NCBI GenBank assembly: GCA_937874345.1 | Contig: CALNBT010000105.1 | Coordinates: 1 to 20,703, forward strand | Direction: 5' to 3' | DNA from: an uncultured Prevotella sp. | GTDB lineage: Bacteria; Bacteroidota; Bacteroidia; Bacteroidales; Bacteroidaceae | Length of the DNA: 20,703 nt | Shown here: positions 7,907 through 15,657 of the stretch, piece by piece | Numbering within the stretch: the stretch's first letter is position 1 | Layout of the letters: each line of letters begins with the position of its first letter | The notes under the pieces: model-generated | Told to the model about the DNA's origin: nothing | Database searches by the model: none | What the model saw: the letters and a program-made list of their open reading frames with translations, nothing else | Position numbers and translations under genes: made by a program

Positions 7907-9124
7907 CTATAATGCAACCCTATGCAGAACTTTTCCTGTGGCACCAGCGCTATCCTGAACAAACTTACCTGCCGCCAATCCGGTTTTGTTCAAGTATTCT
8001 GCATCTGTCATCAAGCGATTCATGATGGTAGCAAATGTTGCCCCATCCGCTATTTCTAGTCCTCCTGCAGTTTGTTTTAAGCCTTGTGCTTCCTGGAATT
8101 GATGATTGTTTGGGCCAAATATAACTGGCACATTCCAAACGGCAGCTTCCAAAAGGTTATGAATACCGGCACCAAAGCCACCACCGATATATGCCACCTC
8201 GCCATAATGATAAATGCTTGAAAGCAGACCAAAGCAGTCTATGATCAGGCAATCGGCACTGGAGGCTTCCTCTGGCGTTGTCTTCGAATAACGAACAGAG
8301 ACGCACTGCAGCTTCTGCTCGATTTGTTTGAGATGATCTTCTGATATGACATGCGGTGCGATAATCATTTTCCAATCGCGATGTTGGTTCATAAATGGGA
8401 TAAAAATATCCTCATCTGACTCCCAGCTAGAGCCAGCCACCATCACTTTACTGTCAGACTTGAAAGCCTCAACAATTGGTAAATGTTTAGAAGCTTCTTT
8501 AATTTGCAACACCCTGTCAAAACGAGTATCACCCACTACGTCCACTTGACTGATTCCCAGTGATGCCAAAAGCTGTCTGCTCTCATCGTTTTGGACAAAG
8601 AATCGGGTAAAACATTTCAGTACATGCGTATAACTCTTGCCATACCAGCGGAAAAAAATTTGGTTTTCACGGAAGATACTGCTTACACTGTAGACTGGAA
8701 TGTCTCGGTGTTTCAAGATATGAAGGTAATTATACCAAAATTCATACTTGATAAAAAAAGCCATACAGGGTTTCACCGCCCTTAGAAACCTTCGAGAATT
8801 GCGAATGGTGTCTATCGGAAGATAACAAACGATGTCGGCAAATTCATAATTTTTTCTAACCTCATAACCGGATGGAGAGAAAAAAGTCAATAGGATTTTA
8901 TATTCGGGATATTCAATTCTGATGCGCTCTATCAATGGACGTCCCTGCTCAAACTCGCCTAACGATGCAGCATGAAACCAAATATATTGTTGGTTGGGAT
9001 TTACTTTTTCCTTCAACATCTTGATGGTCTGTTGCTCGCCCAGCCACATCTTCCGAACTTTCTCACTGAAGATGCTGGCAAAATAGACACCACAAAGATA
9101 CAAATATATGACCAGTTGATACAC
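7907..9124 (-). CDS. waaA: 3-deoxy-D-manno-octulosonic acid (Kdo) transferase, GT30
   Basis: A 405-residue inner-membrane-associated enzyme that moves Kdo from CMP-Kdo to the lipid A precursor, the first inner-core step of lipopolysaccharide synthesis. An N-terminal hydrophobic anchor (QLVIYLYLCGVYFASIF, residues 3-19) is followed by the GT30 acceptor-side motif FHAASLGEFEQGRPLIE. Glu57 in it corresponds to the family catalytic base. The C-terminal sugar-nucleotide site is clear: GEVAYIGGGFGAGIHNLLEA (308-327) and PVIFGPNNHQFQEAQ (333-347). Length is normal for the family. The start is a GTG at 9122-9124. An in-frame TAA lies directly upstream and the first ATG (Met26) would remove the membrane anchor, so GTG is the most likely start. 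It begins 41 nt after the gltX stop on the same strand, suggesting one transcript. Confidence 0.93.
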   Translation of the reverse strand: MYQLVIYLYLCGVYFASIFSEKVRKMWLGEQQTIKMLKEKVNPNQQYIWFHAASLGEFEQGRPLIERIRIEYPEYKILLTFFSPSGYEVRKNYEFADIVCYLPIDTIRNSRRFLRAVKPCMAFFIKYEFWYNYLHILKHRDIPVYSVSSIFRENQIFFRWYGKSYTHVLKCFTRFFVQNDESRQLLASLGISQVDVVGDTRFDRVLQIKEASKHLPIVEAFKSDSKVMVAGSSWESDEDIFIPFMNQHRDWKMIIAPHVISEDHLKQIEQKLQCVSVRYSKTTPEEASSADCLIIDCFGLLSSIYHYGEVAYIGGGFGAGIHNLLEAAVWNVPVIFGPNNHQFQEAQGLKQTAGGLEIADGATFATIMNRLMTDAEYLNKTGLAAGKFVQDSAGATGKVLHRVAL

Positions 9125-9165
9125 TTATCTGAAATGTTTGAGTTTTTATTGTTTATCTATTAGAT

Positions 9166-10698
9166 TTACTCTGCCACCAATGTAGGAATCACTTGGATGG
9201 CCTTGTGCAAACGATTCAAGGTTTCTTCTTTCCCGAGGAACCCGGAAATATCGTACATTCCCGGACCCTTGCCGATGCCAACCAATGCCAAACGAAAAGC
9301 ATTCATCACATCACCTAATTTGTATTCCTTCTCTGCTAACCATTTTTCAACCGTTGTTTCTTGACTTTCAATGGAAAAATCAGTCAGGTTCTCAAGCAAA
9401 TCAGCTAATTCAGTCATCTGTTGAACTGAATTCGTTTTCCAACGTTTATGGACAGTTTTCAGATCATATTCTGTTGGAGCAACGAAGAAAAATGAGCATA
9501 AAGGCCACAATTCCTTCACGAAATTGACGCGGTCTTTCATCAAATGCACGACCTGCTTCACCCGGTCAAACGACTCATCCACACCATTTTTGGCAACAAT
9601 GGGCGCAAAAAGGGTTGCTATTTCAGCATCACTCTTTTGCAAGATGTATTCGTGGTTGAACCAAATGCCTTTCTGATAATCAAACTTAGCACCCGCCTTT
9701 GAACATTTCGAGATATCGAATGCCTGAACAAGCTCTTCCAAAGTAAACATTTCTTGTTCTGTACCGGGATTCCAGCCCAACAATGCCAAGAAATTAACGA
9801 CAGCTTCAGGAAAATATCCGCTTTCACGATATCCAGATGATACCTCACCAGAGTTTGGATCGTTCCATTCTAAAGGGAATACTGGGAATCCCAGTCGATC
9901 GCCATCACGCTTAGACAACTTGCCTTTGCCTTCAGGTTTCAATAATAAGGGCAGATGGGCGAATATCGGCATGGTGTCTGTCCAACCGAAAGCTTCGTAT
10001 AGCAACACATGCAATGGAGCGCTGGGAAGCCACTCCTCACCGCGGATAACGTGCGAAATCTCCATCAAATGATCATCGACAATGTTGGCCAAATGGTAAG
10101 TCGGCAATTCGTCTACGCTCTTGTACAACACCTTATCGTCCAAGACATCACTCTTAACGACCACTTCACCTCTAATCATATCCTGTACATGAACTTCACG
10201 TCCCGGTTCAATTTTAAATCGAACAACATATTGAACACCATCAGCAATCAGCTGTTGCCATTCAGATTGATCCATTGTGAGCGAATTACGCATCTGCATT
10301 CGGGTATGCGCATCATACTGAAAGTTTGGAATTTGATTTCTCTTGGCATCTAATTCCTCAGCAGTGTCGAAAGCATAATAAGCTTTTTCAAGCTCAACTA
10401 ATTGATGAACGTACTTTTTATAGATGTCTCTACGTTCACTCTGTCGATAAGGACCATAATTACCACCAAAGCTTACGCCTTCATCAAACTTGATGCCGAG
10501 CCACTTGAACGACTCCAAGATGTATTCTTCTGCACCAGGCACGAATCTGTTTGTGTCGGTATCCTCTATTCTGAATACGAAATCGCCACCCTGTTGACGA
10601 GCGAAAAGATAATTAAAAAGTGCTGTCCGGACACCACCAATGTGCAAAGGTCCGGTTGGACTAGGTGCAAATCGTACCCTTACTCTTCTATCTGCCAT
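9166..10698 (-). CDS. gltX: Glutamyl-tRNA synthetase
   Basis: A 510-residue cytosolic class I aminoacyl-tRNA synthetase that charges tRNA-Glu. The HIGH-type motif is PLHIGG (residues 17-22) inside FAPSPTGPLHIGGVRTALFN, and the KMSKS-type motif is KLSKR (260-264) in GKGKLSKRDGDRLGFPVFP. The segment NIVDDHLMEISHVIRGEEWL (205-224) is also typical. The zinc-site cysteines found in E. coli GluRS are absent, as in many bacteria. I chose the ATG at 10696-10698 because MADRRVRVRFAPSPTG is the usual N-terminus. The reading frame is open 16 codons further upstream, but that extension is hydrophobic and unlike the family. The gene is divergent from the HD phosphohydrolase and precedes waaA. Confidence 0.96.
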   Translation of the reverse strand: MADRRVRVRFAPSPTGPLHIGGVRTALFNYLFARQQGGDFVFRIEDTDTNRFVPGAEEYILESFKWLGIKFDEGVSFGGNYGPYRQSERRDIYKKYVHQLVELEKAYYAFDTAEELDAKRNQIPNFQYDAHTRMQMRNSLTMDQSEWQQLIADGVQYVVRFKIEPGREVHVQDMIRGEVVVKSDVLDDKVLYKSVDELPTYHLANIVDDHLMEISHVIRGEEWLPSAPLHVLLYEAFGWTDTMPIFAHLPLLLKPEGKGKLSKRDGDRLGFPVFPLEWNDPNSGEVSSGYRESGYFPEAVVNFLALLGWNPGTEQEMFTLEELVQAFDISKCSKAGAKFDYQKGIWFNHEYILQKSDAEIATLFAPIVAKNGVDESFDRVKQVVHLMKDRVNFVKELWPLCSFFFVAPTEYDLKTVHKRWKTNSVQQMTELADLLENLTDFSIESQETTVEKWLAEKEYKLGDVMNAFRLALVGIGKGPGMYDISGFLGKEETLNRLHKAIQVIPTLVAE

Positions 10699-10733
10699 TT
10701 TAATAATTGAGGATAAGATGATAAAATATGTTG

Positions 10734-10741
10734 CAAAAGTA
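10734..10741 (-). promoter_or_regulatory. Probable -7 box of gltX
   Basis: The minus strand reads TACTTTTG, a TAnnTTTG match, 35 nt upstream of the chosen gltX ATG. This supports the shorter start at 10698. A clear -33 TTTG is not visible at the expected distance. Confidence 0.5.
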
Positions 10742-10749
10742 GTCATTTT

Positions 10750-10782
10750 TTTGCATTATAGAATAAATTTTTCGTATTTTCG
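10750..10782 (+). promoter_or_regulatory. Probable promoter of the HD phosphohydrolase gene
   Basis: TTTG (10750-10753) is followed after 21 bp by TATTTTCG (10775-10782), one mismatch from TAnnTTTG. It would give a leader of about 115-120 nt before the ATG at 10905, and it overlaps the gltX promoter region. Confidence 0.45.
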
Positions 10783-10904
10783 CATGGTAATACATCATTA
10801 CCATCGTATGTCATCCTTGATTTGAATGGAACAAACAATTCATTGACCATTGGCAAGATGAGCATTTCACAAGTAATATCGTTGCACACCAACTCTTTTG
10901 TAAC

Positions 10905-13001
10905 ATGCCCAAATTACATATCTCTTTCCACCCAAACTGGCGAAATATCATCATTCGCTCCCTGCTGGCAGGCATTACCATCACCTTGATTGCATGGTTT
11001 CTCCCCCGAAATGCCCGACAGCAATTTCATTATGACGTGGGTAAGCCATGGATGTATCAGTCGTTTATTGCCAATTTTGACTTTCCTATCTATAAAACCG
11101 ATGAAGCAATCCAACATGAAAAAGATTCATTGCTAGAGTCGTTTCATCCTTACTTTAATTATGTACCATCGGTTGAAAAGCAACAAATAGAACGGTTCAA
11201 ACAAGATTTCAAGTTAGGCATACCCGGATTGCCAACGGCTTATATGTACATTCTCTTGGATAGAATGCACCGACTCTATCAAGCCGGAATCATGGGAACA
11301 CCTGAATTCAATACAGAAGCGAAAGACTCGACGAATATGATTCGGGTAGTGAGCGGAAAAGAGGCTCAAAGTCTTCAGGTCAACTGCATATATTCCACAT
11401 TATCAGCTTATGAGAAGTTGCTCACAGACCAACATCTGGCACCATTCAGGCAGGTGCTACAACGTTGCAACCTCAATGAATACATCGAACCCAACTTAGC
11501 ATACGACAAGCAGAGAAGTGAAACCGAGCAAAATGATATTCTCAGTGGTATTCCGATTGCCAGCGGAATGGTTATCAGTGGACAGAAAATTATCGACCGA
11601 GGCGACATCGTTGATGACTATACTTATCGAGTTCTTAATTCATACGAACGAGAAATTCTAAGAAGAAACGCATCATCAGGGCAAATGAAGGATACTGCCA
11701 TCGGACAGATCTTATACGTATCGATCCTCATTTTGCTGTTTACAACGTACCTAATTCTCTTTAGAAAAGATTATTTCAGCAAACCTCGCAGTATAACCAT
11801 GCTGTATGTGATGGTTACTATCTTCCCTATCTTTGTGTCGTTGATGGTGCAACATAACTTCTTCAGCGTATATATCGTCCCGTTAACGATGGCGGCGATG
11901 TTTGCACGCATGTTCATGGATTCACGGACAGCTTTCATGACCCATGTGACCATTGTTCTATTGTGTGCGGCAGCTGTGAGATATCAGTACGAATTCATCA
12001 TCATTGAGATTGTTGCAGGGTTGGTTGCCATTTATTCATTGCGCGAATTATCACAACGTTCTCAATTGTTCAAGACAGCAATCTTTGTCGGAATATCTTA
12101 CATAACTACTTATTTTGCCCTTCAGTTAATGCAAAATAACTGGTTTGACAAGTTGGATACAGGTATGTATTATCATTTCGTCGTCAACAGTATATTGCTA
12201 TTGCTGTCTTATCCTTTGATGTACTTGATTGAAAAAACGTTCGGCTTTACATCAAATGTAACACTTTTCGAATTGTCCAATACCAATAAAGGTCTTTTGC
12301 GACACCTAAGTGAAATTGCTCCGGGAACATTCCAACATTCAATCACTGTTGGAAATTTGGCCGCCGAAATTGCGAATAGGATTGGTGCAAACAGTCTGTT
12401 GGTTCGTACAGGAGCGTTGTATCACGACATTGGTAAGATGTCAAACCCTGTCTTCTTCACGGAAAATCAAGCAGGAGCAAACCCACATGTGGGTTTATCA
12501 TACAAAGAAAGTTCACGTATTATCATCAGTCACGTGACTGAAGGGGTCAAGATCGCTGAACAAAACGATCTGCCTCAGTTCATCAAAGACTTTATTCTGA
12601 CTCATCATGGTACAGGTGTTACCAAATATTTTTATGTTAAATACAAAAACGAACACCCTGAAGAAGAGGTCGACGAAGAGCCTTTCAGATACCCAGGACC
12701 GAATCCATTCACTCGTGAACAGGCCATTCTGATGATGGCAGATTCCGTAGAAGCAGCTTCGCGTTCGCTTCCTGAGTATACAGAAGAGACCATCTGTAAT
12801 CTCACGAATATGATTATCGACCAGCAAATGAGCATGGGTGCCTTTACGGCTTGTCCCATCACCTTTAGGGATGTGTCGCTCACCAAACAGTTGCTGATCG
12901 AAAAATTAAAGGCAATGTACCATACCCGTATCTCTTATCCAACAGAGAAGAAAGACGAAAAGGTACTTCCAGAGCCGGATCCTATTGCAGATCCATCTTA
13001 A
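10905..13001 (+). CDS. 7TM HD-domain phosphohydrolase (PgpH-like, probable c-di-AMP phosphodiesterase)
   Basis: A 698-residue inner-membrane protein. A first transmembrane helix (about 16-33) leads to a long extracytoplasmic domain (about 40-262, 7TMR-HDED type). A cluster of hydrophobic helices follows (about 266-286, 298-315, 320-336, 344-358, 363-378, 390-408, 425-441), then a cytosolic HD domain. The HD metal ligands are visible: His478 (GTFQHSITVGN), His507-Asp508 (YHDIGK), His543 (ISHVTEG), His567-His568 (THHGTG) and Asp613 (MADSVEAA). This layout matches PgpH of Listeria, which cleaves the second messenger c-di-AMP to pApA. c-di-AMP as substrate here is inferred from the family, and no diadenylate cyclase gene is in the window. 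The protein is complete. Its stop codon overlaps the start of a small ORF (13001), suggesting translational coupling. Confidence 0.9.
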   Translation: MPKLHISFHPNWRNIIIRSLLAGITITLIAWFLPRNARQQFHYDVGKPWMYQSFIANFDFPIYKTDEAIQHEKDSLLESFHPYFNYVPSVEKQQIERFKQDFKLGIPGLPTAYMYILLDRMHRLYQAGIMGTPEFNTEAKDSTNMIRVVSGKEAQSLQVNCIYSTLSAYEKLLTDQHLAPFRQVLQRCNLNEYIEPNLAYDKQRSETEQNDILSGIPIASGMVISGQKIIDRGDIVDDYTYRVLNSYEREILRRNASSGQMKDTAIGQILYVSILILLFTTYLILFRKDYFSKPRSITMLYVMVTIFPIFVSLMVQHNFFSVYIVPLTMAAMFARMFMDSRTAFMTHVTIVLLCAAAVRYQYEFIIIEIVAGLVAIYSLRELSQRSQLFKTAIFVGISYITTYFALQLMQNNWFDKLDTGMYYHFVVNSILLLLSYPLMYLIEKTFGFTSNVTLFELSNTNKGLLRHLSEIAPGTFQHSITVGNLAAEIANRIGANSLLVRTGALYHDIGKMSNPVFFTENQAGANPHVGLSYKESSRIIISHVTEGVKIAEQNDLPQFIKDFILTHHGTGVTKYFYVKYKNEHPEEEVDEEPFRYPGPNPFTREQAILMMADSVEAASRSLPEYTEETICNLTNMIIDQQMSMGAFTACPITFRDVSLTKQLLIEKLKAMYHTRISYPTEKKDEKVLPEPDPIADPS

Positions 13002-13156
13002 TGTCAATGCTATTTAAATATGTGAGATTCTTCTTGAAGATTCAAACGGGTCAATCTAATAAAGTCCTTTGGTCGTTCTTTGTCATCATCTTTTTGGTTA
13101 CGACAATGATTTTCCTAAAAGCCTCCAAAACAAATATTCGTTTTGGAGGCTTTTAG
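13001..13156 (+). CDS. Small single-pass membrane ORF, 51 residues, coupled to the HD gene
   Basis: I do not recognise this gene with confidence. The ATG at 13001-13003 overlaps the TAA of the HD gene (TAATG), a classical coupling arrangement. A second in-frame ATG is at 13007. The protein has a basic amphipathic N-terminus (LFKYVRFFLKIQTGQSNK), then one hydrophobic helix (VLWSFFVIIFLVTTMIFL), and a short tail, KASKTNIRFGGF. The tail is encoded by the left arm, loop and right arm of the 29-bp hairpin at 13103-13168, and the TAG (13154-13156) lies in the right arm. The N-terminus plus one helix resembles the start of single-pass division proteins of the FtsB/DivIC type, but the coiled coil expected after the helix is missing. 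It may therefore be a truncated relic whose 3' part was replaced by the terminator, or a genuine small membrane protein. Confidence 0.45.
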   Translation: MSMLFKYVRFFLKIQTGQSNKVLWSFFVIIFLVTTMIFLKASKTNIRFGGF

Positions 13157-13168
13157 GAAAATCATTGT
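13103..13168. terminator. Bidirectional terminator with a 29-bp perfect stem
   Basis: Positions 13103-13131 and 13140-13168 are exact inverted complements around an 8-nt loop. The core (13117-13131 with 13140-13154) is GC-rich followed by TTTT on both strands, so it can end both the HD transcript (plus) and priA (minus, stop at 13177-13179). The stem is much longer than termination needs. Confidence 0.8.
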
Positions 13169-13176
13169 TACATATA

Positions 13177-15447
13177 CTACAAAGGATCTATGTCAAAATA
13201 AATTTGTAATGCCGCATAAGAACGTTGTTCCGTCATTTGTTGTTGTGCCAGACGAAGGTACTGCCTTACCATTTTTTGATCGATACCATTTTCCAATTTG
13301 ATCACTAATTTGCGGATAAACAAATTTTTCACCCTTGATACAGCTGGTTTGTCTGGGCCCAATATTCTGTCGCCAAACCATTGTCGTAAACGGCTTCCCA
13401 ATTCAACGCTTGCCGTTTCAACGATATCTTCATGACGATGGCGAAGGTAAATATACACCAGATGATAGAAAGGTGGATACAAAAACGATTTACGTTCTTC
13501 CAGCAAATCATGATAAAAGCTTGAAAAATCATTGTGAACCACTTGATGGATAAGGCGCAAGTCCTTATTCTTTGTCTGCAAATAAACCTTTCCTTGCTTT
13601 CCTTTTCTGCCTGCACGCCCACTAACTTGCGACATCATCATATAAGCATGCTCATAAGAACGGAAGTCCGGATAATTCAACATGGTGTCTGCATCCAGAA
13701 TACCAACCACACTTACATTGCCAAAATCCAAGCCTTTGCTCACCATTTGCGTACCAATCAACAAATTGGTACGTCCATTCGAGAAATCGTCAATCAGTCT
13801 TTCGTACGCATTCCGAGTACGGGTCGTATCCAAATCCATTCGAGCCACGCGTGCTTCAGGGAACAACTGCTGCACATACTCTTCCACTTTCTCTGTACCA
13901 TAGCCACGTCCTCTTAAATCAGTGGCTCCACAAGCAGGGCACACTGTTGGAACCTGATACGTAAAACCACAGTAATGACAGGTCAACTGATTCATGTTTT
14001 TATGAAATGTCAGCGATACATCGCAGTTGGTACACTTTGGAACCCAACCACAGGTTCTGCACTCCACCATCGGGGCAAAGCCTCTTCGATTCTGAAAGAG
14101 AATCACTTGCTGGTCGTTTTGCAGAGCATTTTTTATCGCGCCAATGAGCGACGGCGAAAACGGTCCTGTCATCATCTTGCGATGCTGAAGGTCTTTGGTA
14201 TCGACGACATTGATTTCGGGCAATTCAATATCCTTGTAACGGGTATTCAAAGTCACCAAACCATATTTTCCCTGTTCGGCATTATAATAGCTTTCCATCG
14301 AAGGAGTGGCCGTTCCAAGTAAAACTTTTGCCTTATACATATTAGCCAATACGATAGCGACCGAACGGGCATGATATCGCGGAGAAGGGTCTTGCTGCTT
14401 GAAAGAAGTCTCATGCTCTTCATCTATAATTACGAGTCCAAGTCGGCTGAACGGCAGAAACACGGCACTACGGGCGCCCAACACCACATTGTATGGATTA
14501 GAAGAAAGTTGTTTTTTCCAGATTTCCACCCGTTCTGCATCACTGTATTTCGAGTGATAAATACCCAATTGATTACCAAATACATGGCGCAACCGACTGG
14601 TTATTTGAACTGTCAATGCAATTTCTGGCAACAGATAGAGGACTTGTTTCTTCTCTTCAAGTGCCTTTTTAATCAGATGTATGTAGATTTCCGTCTTTCC
14701 ACTGGAGGTAACACCATGCAAAAGAACTACGTCTTTCTTGAAAAATTGGAATAGTATCTGGTCGTAAGCACTTTGCTGAGCTTCATTCAAGCGCTTCACA
14801 TTCTCCAGATGTTCTTCGCCACCATGATTCAATCTTCCTACTTCCTGCTCGTAAGCGAACAGGATTTTTCGTTCAATCAATTTTTTAACAACGGCATACG
14901 AGCAATGCGCCACATTCATCAATTCCTCGCGGGTTATATCTACCACCGGTTCTTGAGTTTGGTCTCCTTCAAGCGTTTCCCAATGAGAGATGTGAAGAAA
15001 ATGTGCCAATGCATCCTGTTGGTTATGGGCTCGTTGTAACATATCCATCGCGACATGCAATGATTGTTCTGAACGAAATGGCTCAGCCAAATCAATATAG
15101 GTCTCGGTACGTGGTCTATAGTTCTCCTCGACTTTCAACCCTGCGGGCAGGGCAGCATTATAAACGTCACCAAGAGATGCCATATAATAGTTTGACAACC
15201 ACTGCCACAAACGGTACTGCTGTTCAATCAACATTGGCGTCGAATCTATCACGTCAATAATATCCTTGACATTAAAAGAAGGTTGTTCTTCATGTACTTT
15301 GACCACAATGGCAGTATGTACTTTCGATGTTCCAAAAGTGACAGCTACACGTACGCCAAACCGAACGCTATCCTCCAGTTGATTGGGAACAGAGTAAGTG
15401 AAAGTGCCTTCCAAAGGCAACGGGACTATGACATTAACATATTTCAT
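13177..15447 (-). CDS. priA: Primosomal protein N' (replication restart helicase PriA)
   Basis: A 756-residue superfamily 2 DNA helicase that reloads the replisome at stalled forks. The N-terminal 3'-DNA-end-binding domain starts with YVNVIVPLPLEGTFTYSVP and continues through FGVRVAVTFG (30-39). The helicase core has Walker A GVTSSGKT (245-252), the DEEH box (342-345) in VIIDEEHETSFKQQDPSPRY, GTATPSMESYYNA (378-390), and the late motifs IGTQMVSKGLDF and QVSGRAGRKGK. Eight cysteines inserted between the helicase lobes (463, 466, 472, 475, 490, 493, 503, 506) form the two zinc sites typical of PriA. Length is normal and nothing is broken. A strong promoter lies at 15458-15488, so close to the ATG (15445-15447) that the leader would be only a few nucleotides. 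Confidence 0.96.
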   Translation of the reverse strand: MKYVNVIVPLPLEGTFTYSVPNQLEDSVRFGVRVAVTFGTSKVHTAIVVKVHEEQPSFNVKDIIDVIDSTPMLIEQQYRLWQWLSNYYMASLGDVYNAALPAGLKVEENYRPRTETYIDLAEPFRSEQSLHVAMDMLQRAHNQQDALAHFLHISHWETLEGDQTQEPVVDITREELMNVAHCSYAVVKKLIERKILFAYEQEVGRLNHGGEEHLENVKRLNEAQQSAYDQILFQFFKKDVVLLHGVTSSGKTEIYIHLIKKALEEKKQVLYLLPEIALTVQITSRLRHVFGNQLGIYHSKYSDAERVEIWKKQLSSNPYNVVLGARSAVFLPFSRLGLVIIDEEHETSFKQQDPSPRYHARSVAIVLANMYKAKVLLGTATPSMESYYNAEQGKYGLVTLNTRYKDIELPEINVVDTKDLQHRKMMTGPFSPSLIGAIKNALQNDQQVILFQNRRGFAPMVECRTCGWVPKCTNCDVSLTFHKNMNQLTCHYCGFTYQVPTVCPACGATDLRGRGYGTEKVEEYVQQLFPEARVARMDLDTTRTRNAYERLIDDFSNGRTNLLIGTQMVSKGLDFGNVSVVGILDADTMLNYPDFRSYEHAYMMMSQVSGRAGRKGKQGKVYLQTKNKDLRLIHQVVHNDFSSFYHDLLEERKSFLYPPFYHLVYIYLRHRHEDIVETASVELGSRLRQWFGDRILGPDKPAVSRVKNLFIRKLVIKLENGIDQKMVRQYLRLAQQQMTEQRSYAALQIYFDIDPL

Positions 15448-15457
15448 GTGCGTGGTA

Positions 15458-15488
15458 CAAAGTTAAGATAAACAAGAGAGAATACAAA
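15458..15488 (-). promoter_or_regulatory. Promoter of priA (Bacteroidetes type)
   Basis: On the minus strand, TTTG (15488 to 15485) and TAACTTTG (15465 to 15458) are 19 bp apart, a full match to the Bacteroidetes consensus. The -7 box ends 10 nt before the priA ATG, so the mRNA would have a leader of about 4-6 nt. Confidence 0.7.
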
Positions 15489-15594
15489 GATTTATCGAAA
15501 GTAAAAATATCTCTCATTACCGACTTTTATGGCATTCAATTCCATAAATTGCCGGTTAACCATGCCCATTTAGTTAATAATGATTAATAAACGA

Positions 15595-15619
15595 TGCACA
15601 AAAAGATTTAATTTGTGCA
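15595..15619. promoter_or_regulatory. Operator-like inverted repeat upstream of the FadL-like gene
   Basis: tgcacaaa (15595-15602) and tttgtgca (15612-15619) form a perfect 8-bp inverted repeat with a 9-nt spacer, ending 7 bp before the probable -7 box at 15627. The position suggests binding of a dimeric regulator at the -33 region. No particular regulator is identified. Confidence 0.4.
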
Positions 15620-15626
15620 ATATAAA

Positions 15627-15634
15627 TACATTTG
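15627..15634 (+). promoter_or_regulatory. Probable -7 box of the FadL-like gene
   Basis: TACATTTG matches TAnnTTTG and lies 23 nt upstream of the ATG at 15658. A TTTG is found only 11 bp upstream, inside the inverted repeat, so the -33 element is non-standard. Confidence 0.5.
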
Positions 15635-15657
15635 TAGCCATTTTTAAAGAATTTAAG

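Noticed and set aside
10699..10746. Upstream extension of gltX by 16 codons
   Set aside because: The extension is hydrophobic and not conserved in the family, and the probable -7 box (10734-10741) lies inside it.
15580..15657. Upstream extension of the FadL-like gene by 26 codons
   Set aside because: A proper signal peptide begins at 15658, and the extension covers the probable promoter and the inverted repeat.
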